Positions 29,900-39,119 of a stretch of 64,000 bases of DNA are shown here, piece after piece (position 1 is the stretch's first letter; the number at the start of each line of letters is the position of its first letter). Position numbers and translations under genes: made by a program. The notes under the pieces are model-generated. The model searched no databases. It had not been told where the DNA came from and saw only the letters and a program-made list of their open reading frames with translations. This stretch comes from Candidatus Paraprochloron terpiosi LD05 (GTDB lineage: Bacteria > Cyanobacteriota > Cyanobacteriia > Cyanobacteriales > Prochloraceae), in contig CP073341.1 of NCBI GenBank assembly GCA_018141785.1, positions 1,845,422 through 1,909,421 on the forward strand. The letters run 5' to 3'.

Positions 29900-30736
29900 A
29901 TGAGTAGTACTACCATTCCCAAAAGGCTAATTCAGAAATTTCTCAATAACTTCGGGCTGGAAATTCGCCGCAAGCAGGTAACTCCTAGAGCTTCTATGAG
30001 AGGGTGTCTCCAGCAAGCAATTGAAATTGGACTTCAGCCAGAAACCGTTATTGATGTTGGTGCTGCTAGGGGAACTCCAAGTTTATATGAGTTCTTTCCC
30101 GACGCAAAACATCTCCTCATTGAACCCCTATCCGAGAATATTCCAGAGCTGGAGCATTGGAAGAGTCAGCTAAAAGAAGCAGAGTATCTCATGGCTGCTG
30201 CTAATAGCATCCCAGGGGAAGTAGTTATTAATGTCCATCCAGATTTGGTGGGTTCCTCTCTCTACCTAGAAAACGAAGACTCTAATGTAAATGGCTTTGG
30301 GCGAACAGTTCCCGCCATTACCTTGGATCAAATTTGTCAGGAAAAACGCACTAAGGGTCCATATTTGATTAAACTTGATACTCAAGGACCAGAATTAGAT
30401 GTTCTCAGGGGGGCTGAGAAAGTAATTCAAGAGACAGAGTTTGTGATTATGGAGGTTGTCTTCTTTCAGTTTTTTGCTGGGGGACCGCAATTTTATGATT
30501 GTGTCAAATTCATGAAAGAGCGTGGATTTGTGTGTTATGATATGTTTGATTTGTCATATCGACCACTGGATGGAGCAATGTCCCAAGTGGATCTTGCTTT
30601 TGTCAGAGAGGAAAGCCAATTTAGAAAGGCTCACTTCTATGCCACTAGAGAGCAACGGAGAGAGCTAACCGAACGTTTGCTAAATAACCAACAAAAAAAT
30701 ATAGCAAGGCTTGCGCCCTCCCGGGTGTCAAATTAA
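29900..30736 (+). CDS. FkbM-family methyltransferase
   Basis: 278 residues. SAM-binding region ETVIDVGAARGTPSLYEFFP (about 48-67), then LIEPL, and the FkbM-typical LIKLDTQGPELDVLRGAE with IMEVVFF. Methylates hydroxyls of sugars or other metabolites; substrate unknown. The last dozen residues (NIARLAPSRVSN) come from a copy of the GCAAGGCTTGCGCCC repeat, so the natural end has been replaced. Confidence 0.85.
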   Translation: MSSTTIPKRLIQKFLNNFGLEIRRKQVTPRASMRGCLQQAIEIGLQPETVIDVGAARGTPSLYEFFPDAKHLLIEPLSENIPELEHWKSQLKEAEYLMAAANSIPGEVVINVHPDLVGSSLYLENEDSNVNGFGRTVPAITLDQICQEKRTKGPYLIKLDTQGPELDVLRGAEKVIQETEFVIMEVVFFQFFAGGPQFYDCVKFMKERGFVCYDMFDLSYRPLDGAMSQVDLAFVREESQFRKAHFYATREQRRELTERLLNNQQKNIARLAPSRVSN

Positions 30737-30900
30737 TTTAGGTTAGCTATACAGGTACTGAAGTGCTAGAACCTGGTGGTTAAGGCGCTCCGGCACTCTG
30801 GATTAATAAACAAGATTTTAGCCGCAGTTAGATTAGTTATATCTCTGCGCCTCTGAGGCTCTGTGAGCTTTCTTTACCCGTTTTCATCCCCGATCTAAAG

Positions 30901-33318
30901 ATGCGGGGCTTCCAACGAAGAAATTTATTCGTGATTCAATCGGAAACCTTAACATTACTGGAATGGCAGCGCCTGTGCCAGCATCTATCTACCTTCGCAG
31001 CCACGAAACTGGGGGCGATCGCCTCTCGTCAGCTCAAAATCCCCACCACAAAAGAGGAAAGTTGTCAACTGCTGGCGCAAACCGAGGAAATTTATAACCT
31101 GGAAGCCACATTAGAGGAGGGCTGGTCATTTACAGGGATTGAAGATATTGAACCTTCCCTGGAAAGAACACAACGGGGAGGAATGCTTTCCGGGCTGGAA
31201 TTGTTGCATATCGCCACTACCCTAGCTGGGGTAAGGGGTTTACGTCGGGTGATTGAAGAGAGAGAAAATCTTCCTACCCTCCAGGAAATGGTAAGCTATG
31301 TGCGGACTTATCCTGATCTAGAAAAGTCAATTCACCATTGTATTGAACCAGACGGAGAAGTAGCAGACAGAGCGAGTGAGAAACTGGTCCAAATTCGCAG
31401 TGGCATGAAAGAATTGCGGCAGAAAATTAACCAAACTCTACAGGGGATTATCCAACGAAAAGGGGGAGCTCTGCAAGAAATGATGATTACCCAAAGGGGC
31501 GATCGCTTTGTTCTTCCCGTGAAAGCACCTCAGAGAGGGGAAGTTCCCGGTATACTCCACGATACCTCTAGTACAGGAGCTACTTTATATATAGAACCCA
31601 ATGCCATTGTAGAATTGGGCAATCGGCTCCGTCAATACCGTCGTCAAGAACAAACAGAAGAAGAGGCTATTTTACGAAGGTTAACGGGGCAAATAGAAGC
31701 AGTACAACCGGATTTAGAACGACTCTTAGCGGTTGCAACAGCTTTGGATTTAGCTACGGCGAGAGCTAGATATAGCTGGTGGTTGAAAGGAAATAAACCC
31801 AGATTTATTGAGGGGGAAACCATTTCCCTGCGTCAGTTGCGTCACCCTCTCTTAGTTTGGCAACAATACCAGGAACAAGGAATTGAAGTAGTACCTATTA
31901 ACCTATCTATCGACCCTAAGATTCGGGTGGTAGCCATTACTGGACCGAATACTGGGGGAAAAACTGTTACCCTCAAAACTCTCGGTTTAGCAGCTTTAAT
32001 GGGGAAAGCAGGTATTTTTGTCCCAGCAGCAGAACCTGTGGAATTACCTTGGTTTGATCTGGTTTTGGCAGATATAGGAGACGAGCAGTCTTTGGAGGCT
32101 AGTTTATCTACTTTCTCAGGTCATATTCGCCGCATTATCCGCATTATCGAAGCTATAGATAGGGGTGGAACATCTTTAGTGCTGTTAGATGAAGTGGGGG
32201 CAGGAACCGATCCTAAAGAAGGGAGTGCTTTAGCCATCGCTTTACTGCAATATTTAGCTTCCAAAGCTCAACTAACTATTGCTACCACCCATTATGGGGA
32301 ATTAAAGGCTTTGAAATATGAAGATCCTCGCTTTGAAAATGCCTCTGTGGAGTTCGATAATGACACTCTGAAACCTACCTACCGTCTTCTCTGGGGTATT
32401 CCGGGTTGTTCTAATGCCCTCACTATAGCCCAAAAGTTAGGTTTGGAGAGTACTATTGTAGAGGAAGCGCAAAAATTGGTAGGAGAAGAAGTAGAAGATG
32501 TAAATGAGATTATAGCACAATTGGAATTGCAGCGACGGGAACAGGAAAGGAAAGCGGAAGCAGCGGGAAAATTGCTGACAGAAACGGAGCGTTTATATAG
32601 GGAAATATCCGAGAAAGCCTCTTATTTACGGGAACGAGAGCGGGAATTGAAATTATCTCAGCAACAAGCAGTTATTGAGGCTGTTTTAGCAGCAAAAGGG
32701 GAAGTTTCTCAGGTAATGAAGGAATGGAGAGAAGAAACAAAAGCTGTGAGAAATAGTCAAAAAGCGCATCAGAAGCTCAATCAAATTGCCCAACACCACT
32801 TACCTGCCCCTACTTCACCTAAACCCCTACCTCCCAACTATCAACCTCAAGTAGGGGAAAAAGTGCGGATTCCTCGATTAAATCAAACAGCAGAAATTAT
32901 CAGTATTGGGGGTGCAGAAGGGCAATTAACGGTGCGCTTTGGGTTGATGAAAATGAATGTTCCTTTGACAGATATTGAGTCTTTGCAAGGGGAAAAGGTA
33001 GCAGTAACACCAAAACAGAAATCATCTCCAACCCCTACACCGGTTGAGAAGAAAACCATTCCTACAGTGCGTACTTCTCAGAATACCATTGATTTGCGCG
33101 GGAGTCGAGTTGCTGATGCTGAAATTGAATTAGATCGGGCGATCGCTCAAGGTAGTGCAGAGGGTTTGGGGGTATTATGGATTATTCACGGTAAGGGAAC
33201 CGGAAAATTGCGTCAGGGAATACATGAGTTCTTGCAACATCATTCCCCAAGTTCCAGTTTTGAATTAGCTAGTCAAAAAGATGGGGGTGCAGGAGTTACG
33301 ATTGTTTATTTAGAATAA
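30901..33318 (+). CDS. mutS2: Endonuclease MutS2
   Basis: 805 residues. MutS core ATPase with Walker A GPNTGGKT (about 350) and Walker B LVLLDEVGAGTDPKEG, a helical clamp, and a C-terminal Smr nuclease domain (TIDLRGSRVADAEIELDRA, then LWIIHGKGTGKLRQGI). It lacks the mismatch-recognition domain, as expected for MutS2, which suppresses homologous recombination and rescues stalled ribosomes in studied bacteria. Start choice: ATG 30901 or FVIQSETLTL a little later. Confidence 0.95.
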   Translation: MRGFQRRNLFVIQSETLTLLEWQRLCQHLSTFAATKLGAIASRQLKIPTTKEESCQLLAQTEEIYNLEATLEEGWSFTGIEDIEPSLERTQRGGMLSGLELLHIATTLAGVRGLRRVIEERENLPTLQEMVSYVRTYPDLEKSIHHCIEPDGEVADRASEKLVQIRSGMKELRQKINQTLQGIIQRKGGALQEMMITQRGDRFVLPVKAPQRGEVPGILHDTSSTGATLYIEPNAIVELGNRLRQYRRQEQTEEEAILRRLTGQIEAVQPDLERLLAVATALDLATARARYSWWLKGNKPRFIEGETISLRQLRHPLLVWQQYQEQGIEVVPINLSIDPKIRVVAITGPNTGGKTVTLKTLGLAALMGKAGIFVPAAEPVELPWFDLVLADIGDEQSLEASLSTFSGHIRRIIRIIEAIDRGGTSLVLLDEVGAGTDPKEGSALAIALLQYLASKAQLTIATTHYGELKALKYEDPRFENASVEFDNDTLKPTYRLLWGIPGCSNALTIAQKLGLESTIVEEAQKLVGEEVEDVNEIIAQLELQRREQERKAEAAGKLLTETERLYREISEKASYLRERERELKLSQQQAVIEAVLAAKGEVSQVMKEWREETKAVRNSQKAHQKLNQIAQHHLPAPTSPKPLPPNYQPQVGEKVRIPRLNQTAEIISIGGAEGQLTVRFGLMKMNVPLTDIESLQGEKVAVTPKQKSSPTPTPVEKKTIPTVRTSQNTIDLRGSRVADAEIELDRAIAQGSAEGLGVLWIIHGKGTGKLRQGIHEFLQHHSPSSSFELASQKDGGAGVTIVYLE

Positions 33319-33342
33319 GTAGAGGATAGATATATTTCGTAA

Positions 33343-33359
33343 GGTGGGCATTGCCCACC
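33343..33359. repeat. Palindrome GGTGGGCATTGCCCACC, copy 2
   Basis: Same palindrome as 22247-22263, just after the mutS2 stop. It may end the mutS2 transcript. Confidence 0.8.
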
Positions 33360-33504
33360 AGATAGAGCTATAACATTGGAGTTTACCATCATGAAGAGAG
33401 AGCCAAACATTCCAGATCCGGAAATAAGAGCTAAGTCTTATGGATAGTTCAATCTGGACAATCCTGGCTAGGTTCAGTCTGATATCTATAAAATATAACA
33501 TATC

Positions 33505-34407
33505 ATGCCCTTTGACACGACGTGCAAATTCATTGCCGAAAACTTTTCTGGGGATATAGCTACCTGGTTGCTGGGAAAACCCGTTGCTTTAAGTAAGATA
33601 GAACCCTCAGAACTCTCTGTAGAACCGATTCGAGCAGATTCCTTAATCTTGCTAGAGTCAAAAGAAGACATATTACATGTAGAATTTCAGGTAGGGCCAA
33701 AACCTGATGTCCCCTTTAGAGAAGCGGACTATCGCCTGCGACTCCATCGACGTTCTCCTGAAAAGTCAGTGCGTCAGGTCGTGGTCTACCTCAGAAAATC
33801 TAATTCACCCCTAGTATATCAGGATAGCTTCCAGATAGGGAGAATGCACCATCGCTATTCTGTGATAAGATTGTGGGAGTGTGACGTAGAAAAATTTCTC
33901 AACTTACCAGGGTTATTGCCTTTTGCAGTGCTGAGTCGGACAGAAAACCCTAAGGAAACACTTACTACTGTTGCAAGGAAAATTGAGGCCATACCCGAAG
34001 AGAGAAAACGAGGTAATATAGCTGCCTCCACAAGTCTTCTCGCTGGGTTATTATATTCCAAGGACGTGATTACACAGATATTGAGGCAAGATATTATGAA
34101 AGAATCGACCATGTATCAAGCAATAAAGGCAGAAGGTTTCCAAGAGGGAGTTTTACAGGGAATGGAGCGGGGAATTCTACAGGGAATGGAGCGAGGAATG
34201 GAGCGAGGAATGGAGCGGGGAATGGAGCGGGGGGAGCGATCGCTCCTTAAAAGGCAGCTCAACCGTCGTCTTGGGGCAGTATCCTCAGAATTAATCTCTC
34301 AAGTTGAGACCCTACCTTTAGATAAACTAGAACAGTTGGGGGAAGCTTTGCTAAATTTTAGAGAGGAAGCTGATTTATCCGACTGGTTCCAGTCTCTAGA
34401 ACAGTAG
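33505..34407 (+). CDS. Rpn/PD-(D/E)XK transposase-like nuclease with DUF4351 C-terminus
   Basis: 300 residues. The N-terminal part has a PD-(D/E)XK nuclease pattern (ADSLILLES and ILHVEFQVG, then ADYRLRLHRR). A tandem 12-bp repeat codes for RGMERGMERGMERGMERG (about 220-245), followed by a DUF4351-type end (LLKRQLNRRLGAVSSELI). Such genes are multicopy in cyanobacteria, with Rpn-like recombination-promoting activity in the best-studied relatives. Apparently intact. Confidence 0.8.
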   Translation: MPFDTTCKFIAENFSGDIATWLLGKPVALSKIEPSELSVEPIRADSLILLESKEDILHVEFQVGPKPDVPFREADYRLRLHRRSPEKSVRQVVVYLRKSNSPLVYQDSFQIGRMHHRYSVIRLWECDVEKFLNLPGLLPFAVLSRTENPKETLTTVARKIEAIPEERKRGNIAASTSLLAGLLYSKDVITQILRQDIMKESTMYQAIKAEGFQEGVLQGMERGILQGMERGMERGMERGMERGERSLLKRQLNRRLGAVSSELISQVETLPLDKLEQLGEALLNFREEADLSDWFQSLEQ

Positions 34408-34518
34408 TGTGGGTGCGTTGGTAACGCACTATCGGGTAATTTATCAGAGCTAATTTATAAACATTCATATTAAATCACCCAGGGCTGGCAATGTCCACCC
34501 TACTGTCATGGTACGTGT

Positions 34519-35352
34519 TTAAATTTCTCCAACTGCTCTCTCAATTATACTCCTGGCGATAGTTTGAGTTCCGGTATGTTCGTAATAGTTAGTAGTCATG
34601 TCCAGAAAAGCAGCCACGTAATCCAACTTATCATCGGAGAACTCTACAAAACCTTGTAAATGGTCAAAAATGGCTGCCGGACTCAAACCCCGATCTCCCA
34701 CAAAGCTACCGATCCAACCCATTACCCCCTCCAAAGCATTCCCTATAAAGTCCAATTTGCCCCCAGTACTGTCCCCGGGAATTAAACTACTAATACCCCT
34801 GAAGGTTCCATTTCTTTCTAAGTCACCCCCACTCAGGTTGCTAATAGTCGATTGAACCTGACCGAGAAAATCGGGACCAAGGGGAATTAAACCATCAAGG
34901 CAAATTAGGGCCGCCATACGCATTAAAGAATCACCCTTATACTCCTCACCTAGAGCAGCGGCAAAATCCCCAATACTATCCCCAGGAATACCATTAATTT
35001 GGCAGAAAGCCAGGACTTCCACCACCAATTTTAAAGTCAGATCTATAGACTGAGCTTTGTCTGGGTTGGGAGTGAGACAGTTTAAGAAACCCAACAGAGC
35101 AATTTTTTCCCCTACCTTATTAGCTAAAGCAGCAGCACCCAGAGCACTATCGGCGTTATCCACAGTTTCGTACAACCACATTGCTCGTTGGTATCCTTGG
35201 GACTTATCATTATATAACCAAATAGCGCGATCGCCTATTTGTTGAATAATATCTTCATCTTCTTTTTCACTAACTTCTCGAATGGTATTGACGAACCCTA
35301 GGGTGTTGTTCCACTCTCCAGGAACAACAAAATCTAGCGCCCGCAACGTCAT
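34519..35352 (-). CDS. Conserved hypothetical protein
   Basis: About 277 residues from ATG 35352 (MTLRALDFVVPGEW). The upstream open frame to 35415 is built from the CGCAGAGG repeat and is unlikely to be translated. Helix-rich, soluble. I do not recognise a characterised family. Transcribed away from rsfS with about 130 bp between. Confidence 0.65.
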   Translation of the reverse strand: MTLRALDFVVPGEWNNTLGFVNTIREVSEKEDEDIIQQIGDRAIWLYNDKSQGYQRAMWLYETVDNADSALGAAALANKVGEKIALLGFLNCLTPNPDKAQSIDLTLKLVVEVLAFCQINGIPGDSIGDFAAALGEEYKGDSLMRMAALICLDGLIPLGPDFLGQVQSTISNLSGGDLERNGTFRGISSLIPGDSTGGKLDFIGNALEGVMGWIGSFVGDRGLSPAAIFDHLQGFVEFSDDKLDYVAAFLDMTTNYYEHTGTQTIARSIIERAVGEI

Positions 35353-35364
35353 TACTGTGATATT

Positions 35365-35400
35365 AAAAGTTTCACGCAGAGGCGCAGAGGCACGGAGAGG
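35365..35400. repeat. CGCAGAGG-type dispersed tandem repeat
   Basis: Runs of the AGAGGCGCAGAGGC type. Related stretches lie at about 3362-3395, 30843-30870, 42871-42900, 48178-48205 and 58985-59030, all between genes or at gene edges. Confidence 0.6.
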
Positions 35401-35484
35401 GGGAGAGTAGCTCAAATAGAGTTATAATGTGATCTAGGAAAAATTGTATTATAATTGTAGTCTAAAGAGAAATTAAATGGCACT

Positions 35485-35868
35485 ATGACGGCAATCGATA
35501 TCTTACCAGAAACAGCCAGCGAACAGTTAGCTCGGACAATTGCCCTCGGGGCTGAGGACAAAAAAGGAGAGGATATCCTATTATTGAAAGTGACAGAGAC
35601 TTGTTACCTGACAGATTACTTTGTCATTGTGACTGGGTTTTCCAAAGCTCAATTGCGGGCGATCGCCGATTCCATTGAAGCCAAAGTGAAGCAAGAATGG
35701 AACAAAGATCCATTGCGAATAGAGGGAAAAGCAGAAGCTAGTTGGATTGTGCAAGATTATGGAGATGTCATCGTTCACATCTTTTTGCCTCAAGCGAGGG
35801 AATTTTATCATTTAGAAGGATTTTGGGGTCACGCAGAACGGATAGAACTTCCAAGAGAGGAGAAATAA
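35485..35868 (+). CDS. rsfS: Ribosomal silencing factor RsfS
   Basis: 127 residues. Binds L14 (uL14) and blocks 30S-50S joining in starvation. The core (DILLLKVTETCYLTDYFVIV, WIVQDYGDVIVHIFLPQARE, YHLEGFWG) is diagnostic. First gene of an apparent operon with the CGLD27-like gene (2-nt gap) and asparaginase. Confidence 0.93.
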   Translation: MTAIDILPETASEQLARTIALGAEDKKGEDILLLKVTETCYLTDYFVIVTGFSKAQLRAIADSIEAKVKQEWNKDPLRIEGKAEASWIVQDYGDVIVHIFLPQAREFYHLEGFWGHAERIELPREEK

Positions 35869-35870
35869 TT

Positions 35871-36353
35871 ATGGAATGCCCTATTCCTGAAGAACAACAA
35901 CCCATTAAAGAGTACGAGGAGTTAAAAGATTCCTGGTTTTTTCGTATTGCTACTCTGGAGGTGAGGAAATATGGGCAAAAGCTGGTCATGGTTTGGCTGT
36001 GGGGGTGGATTATATCCGGTCCCATAGCCAGCGGTAGTTTCCCGCCCCTGAAGCAACCAATCCAGTTCCTTGTCAGTGGTGGGTTAGGGGCTGGTTTATT
36101 GGTAGTATTGGTCCTAGTGCAACTTTATGGCGGCTGGTCCTACGTGGGGGATCGCCTGAGGCAAGGAAAAATACAGTATGAAGAGTCAGGCTGGTATGAT
36201 GGTCAAATCTGGGTTAAACCCACCGAACTACTTAACCGGGATCGCCTCATTGTCTCCTATCAAATTGAGCCGATTCTATCTCGTCTGAGACGAACTGCTC
36301 TTATTCTGGCGGTTTGTGGGGCAATTAGCAGTTTAACTTGGCTATTTCTGTGA
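35871..36353 (+). CDS. CGLD27-like (DUF1230) membrane protein
   Basis: 160 residues from ATG 35871, whose GAGAGGAG RBS overlaps the rsfS end; the frame is open upstream to 35742, overlapping rsfS, and is not used. Conserved MECPIPEEQQPIKEYEEL start, then three or four membrane helices. A family conserved in cyanobacteria and plants, where the chloroplast member is linked to iron/photosynthesis phenotypes. Exact role not known. Confidence 0.85.
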   Translation: MECPIPEEQQPIKEYEELKDSWFFRIATLEVRKYGQKLVMVWLWGWIISGPIASGSFPPLKQPIQFLVSGGLGAGLLVVLVLVQLYGGWSYVGDRLRQGKIQYEESGWYDGQIWVKPTELLNRDRLIVSYQIEPILSRLRRTALILAVCGAISSLTWLFL

Positions 36354-36377
36354 CAAACATCAATTCAACAAAATCGA

Positions 36378-37331
36378 ATGACAAGGGGAAAACGCACATC
36401 AGCGCCAAAATTAGAAGTTCATTTGCTGCGAGAAGGGATTGTAGAATCAGTCCATCAAGTTGAAGCAGTCATCTGCGATGATCGGGGACGTCTTCTTTCC
36501 TTAGCAGGCAGTCCGGAAACCAGTACTTTTATCCGTTCCTCTCTCAAACCTTTTCAAGCTCTAGCAGTCACCAGTACCGCTACCCTGGAGCGGTACGACC
36601 TGACGGATAAAGATTTGGCCATTATGTGCAGTTCTCACCAAGGTACGGTAGCCCAAGCCCGACAGGCATTTAATATCTTGTGGCGAGCAGACTTGGAACC
36701 CATGGCACTGCAATGCCCCATTCCCGAAGGCAAAGAAAGTCCCCTGGAACACAACTGTTCCGGGAAGCACGCAGGAATGCTCGCTGTCTGTCAGCAGCGC
36801 CACTGGCCCCTCAATACCTATATGCAGCGCCATAGTCCCATCCAAAAATTGATTTTGAGCAAAATAGCCGAATTGCTGGAAATGCCTGGGGAAGAGTTAA
36901 TTGTAGCCAGGGATGACTGCGGTGTTCCTACTTACTTCATGGAGCTAAGACAAATGGCTTGGTTATACGCTCGCTTGTCTTCCGGCGCTAACTTGGATTT
37001 AGAACGGATTGTGCGCGCCATGACCCGTCATTCTCAGCTGATAGCCGGTTCTGGGTTATTCGATACAGAAATCATGACTTTGACAGAAGGGGAAGTGGTG
37101 AGTAAAACTGGTGCTGAAGGAATCCAATGTATAGGGAGGGTTGGTGAAGGGATGGGATTAGCCCTTAAAGTGATGGATGGATCTAAACGAGCTAAATATG
37201 CTGTGGCGATTCAGCTCCTGAAGCAAATGGGTTGGATTAGTCCCACTGTGGCGGAAACTCTCTCGGATAGGTTTATGATTCTGTCTGACTGGAAGCGCTT
37301 GGAGGTAATTGGGGAATTATCCATGTTGTAA
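36378..37331 (+). CDS. Asparaginase (Asparaginase_II family)
   Basis: 317 residues. Family landmarks: RSSLKPFQALAV, IMCSSHQGT, HNCSGKHAGML, DDCGVPTYFM, and IAGSGLFDTEIM. Hydrolyses L-asparagine to aspartate and ammonia; this cytosolic type is common in cyanobacteria and Rhizobium. Third gene of the rsfS unit, 25 nt after CGLD27. Confidence 0.88.
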   Translation: MTRGKRTSAPKLEVHLLREGIVESVHQVEAVICDDRGRLLSLAGSPETSTFIRSSLKPFQALAVTSTATLERYDLTDKDLAIMCSSHQGTVAQARQAFNILWRADLEPMALQCPIPEGKESPLEHNCSGKHAGMLAVCQQRHWPLNTYMQRHSPIQKLILSKIAELLEMPGEELIVARDDCGVPTYFMELRQMAWLYARLSSGANLDLERIVRAMTRHSQLIAGSGLFDTEIMTLTEGEVVSKTGAEGIQCIGRVGEGMGLALKVMDGSKRAKYAVAIQLLKQMGWISPTVAETLSDRFMILSDWKRLEVIGELSML

Positions 37332-37377
37332 CTTGGGAAGAGGGTTTCAGGGAATCAAAAATTTTTTTCCAAAAAGG

Positions 37378-37407
37378 TTGAAATTTTGAAATTTTTGTGG
37401 TTATAAT
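37378..37407 (+). promoter_or_regulatory. Promoter of tRNA-fMet copy 1
   Basis: TTGAAA, 18 bp, TATAAT. The -10 ends 11 nt before the tRNA. The segment upstream matches that of copy 2 over about 80 bp. Confidence 0.75.
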
Positions 37408-37418
37408 AAAGAGGACAA

Positions 37419-37492
<74 letters not shown>

Positions 37493-37564
37493 TTCCTATA
37501 TTATCGTAGATTAAAAAAAGGTGCTGAAACCAAACAAATACCAAACTGTGAGCTAAAGGGAGAA

Positions 37565-38173
37565 ATGTCATACAAAGATTTTAGCCTCAAAAGAGTCCAA
37601 GCAGACTTTCACCTAGAGATTGTGGAAAAAAGTGGTTTATTCTCAAAAGCACCAGATTGTGAAATAAGTGAAGATTTTTCCATGACATTACAAGAGAATA
37701 TCCCTTTAGCAGTAGCAATTAACACAGAAAAAGCCCGCTCCGAACTGATTGTTTCACAAGTTATTTTAGAAGTACGAAAACAATTCGATCGCCAAATAAG
37801 TTTCTTTTCCGGTATCGAGTTCAATGTAGACAAAGAGAAAGATTTGAATGGTTTCTGTGACTTTATTGTGAGTCTATCACCTGAGCAGTTATTCATCAAG
37901 TCTCCAGTGATTGCCATTGTGGAAGCTAAAAATGAGAATATCATGAGTGGCTTAGGGCAATGTACTGCTACAATGGTTGCTGCAAAAAGTTTTAATGAAA
38001 AAGAAGGTAATTCAATTGATTGTAGTTATGGTGCTGTCACATCAGGTGTGGCTTGGAAATTTTTGAAACTGCAAAATGATACACTTTTTATTGACTTGAA
38101 GGATTACAACCTGGAAGATAAACCGGAAAAAGTGCTGGGCATTTTTTCCGCTATGATAGAGCAAAAAATTTAG
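37565..38173 (+). CDS. Predicted PD-(D/E)XK nuclease-like hypothetical
   Basis: About 202 residues from ATG 37565 with GGGAG just upstream; the frame reaches back into the tRNA (37469), which is not credible. The segment DFIVSLSPEQLFIKSPVIAI followed by VEAKNENI is a D-...-ExK pattern of restriction-like nucleases. Cyanobacterial proteins of this type are often orphan. It lies alone between tRNA-fMet copy 1 and the vapBC pair. Confidence 0.65.
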   Translation: MSYKDFSLKRVQADFHLEIVEKSGLFSKAPDCEISEDFSMTLQENIPLAVAINTEKARSELIVSQVILEVRKQFDRQISFFSGIEFNVDKEKDLNGFCDFIVSLSPEQLFIKSPVIAIVEAKNENIMSGLGQCTATMVAAKSFNEKEGNSIDCSYGAVTSGVAWKFLKLQNDTLFIDLKDYNLEDKPEKVLGIFSAMIEQKI

Positions 38174-38184
38174 GGAGATTGGAT

Positions 38185-38589
38185 TTAATTCATCCAATTA
38201 ACAAGCTTCAGTGCTTTTATTCTTGAGAAGTGCTTTTGATTATTTGTAACCAAAGGAATATTTTTGGCAATACATATGCACCCAATCATCAAATCCATAT
38301 CCGCTATAAGCATTCCTTTTCTTTTTAGCTCTGCTTTCTGCTTGGCAAAAATATCCGCTGATTCTATGTCATATTCTAAGATGGTAATATCTGCAAAAAA
38401 TTGCTGGATTTTGCCTAGGATAATTTCTCTCTTACTCAAATTTAGATAAGCACCAAATTTTAACTCGGAATAATTGATAATGGTTGTGTTTATTTCATCC
38501 AAAGGAATTGTAGCTATCTTTGATACTACCCTTTTTTCTCCTCGGAAGAAATAACTGATTATGTCGGTATCCAGACAATACATCATCAA
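38185..38589 (-). CDS. vapC: VapC-type PIN-domain toxin
   Basis: About 130-134 residues of PIN fold: YCLDTDIISYFF (first Asp), INYSELKFG (Glu), and LIADMDLMIGCICIA (Asp pair). VapC toxins cut tRNA or rRNA. It overlaps the antitoxin by 4 nt. Of the three N-terminal Mets, any could start translation. Confidence 0.88.
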   Translation of the reverse strand: MMMYCLDTDIISYFFRGEKRVVSKIATIPLDEINTTIINYSELKFGAYLNLSKREIILGKIQQFFADITILEYDIESADIFAKQKAELKRKGMLIADMDLMIGCICIAKNIPLVTNNQKHFSRIKALKLVNWMN

Positions 38590-38816
38590 GCAGCAATATC
38601 CTTATCAACTCGGTTGGATTTTATCGATTCCAGGATGTTATCACTCTCCTTTTCCTCTAAGATTCCAGCATATTTAAGTAAGGGATGTTTCTGGGATAAG
38701 AATCTGTCTCTAGCTTCCTCAATGATAGCGGTAGCAGAAATATCCATCTCATGACTTAAATAGCTAATTGCACTTAGGGTTTTTTCATCAAGTCCATAGC
38801 TTACCTGTTTTTTCAT
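38586..38816 (-). CDS. vapB: VapB-type antitoxin
   Basis: 76 residues. An N-terminal DNA-binding ribbon-helix-helix (KKQVSYGLDEKTLSAISYLS, then SATAIIEEARDRFL) and an acidic toxin-binding tail. Directly upstream of vapC with 4-nt overlap; the complex is expected to repress the operon. Confidence 0.85.
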   Translation of the reverse strand: MKKQVSYGLDEKTLSAISYLSHEMDISATAIIEEARDRFLSQKHPLLKYAGILEEKESDNILESIKSNRVDKDIAA

Positions 38817-38955
38817 GAATAACTCCTATCTGCCCGGGCGGGGTGCTGACTATTATACTCATTCTAGCTTCTTCTGCACTAGACTTGGACAAGCATTTGT
38901 CGTAAGCCACTCTGGGAGAGGGTTTCAGGAAATTTGAAAATTTTTTCCAAAAAGG

Positions 38956-38985
38956 TTGACATTTTGAAATCCTTGTGGTTATAAT
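38956..38985 (+). promoter_or_regulatory. Promoter of tRNA-fMet copy 2
   Basis: Consensus TTGACA, 18 bp, TATAAT, 13 nt before the tRNA. A stronger -35 than copy 1 (TTGACA against TTGAAA). Confidence 0.8.
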
Positions 38986-38997
38986 AAAAGAAGACAA

Positions 38998-39071
38998 CGC
39001 GGGATAGAGCAGTTTGGTAGCTCGTCGGGCTCATAACCCGAAGATCGGTGGTTCAAATCCACCTCCCGCTA
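38998..39071 (+). tRNA. Initiator tRNA-Met (CAT), copy 2
   Basis: Same structure as copy 1 (unpaired position 1, three G-C pairs in the anticodon stem). Differences: C to T in the D-loop, G to A in the variable region, G to A in the T-stem (making a better T-A pair), C to T at the acceptor end. Confidence 0.95.
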
Positions 39072-39119
39072 TTCTCATTATTTTGGTTTATGAACCGCAG
39101 ATGGATGGGATGATGCTAT

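Noticed and set aside
33391..33447. Short plus-strand ORF starting MKREPNIPDPEIRAKSYG
   Set aside because: Eighteen codons, no family, no clear RBS; not supported as a gene.
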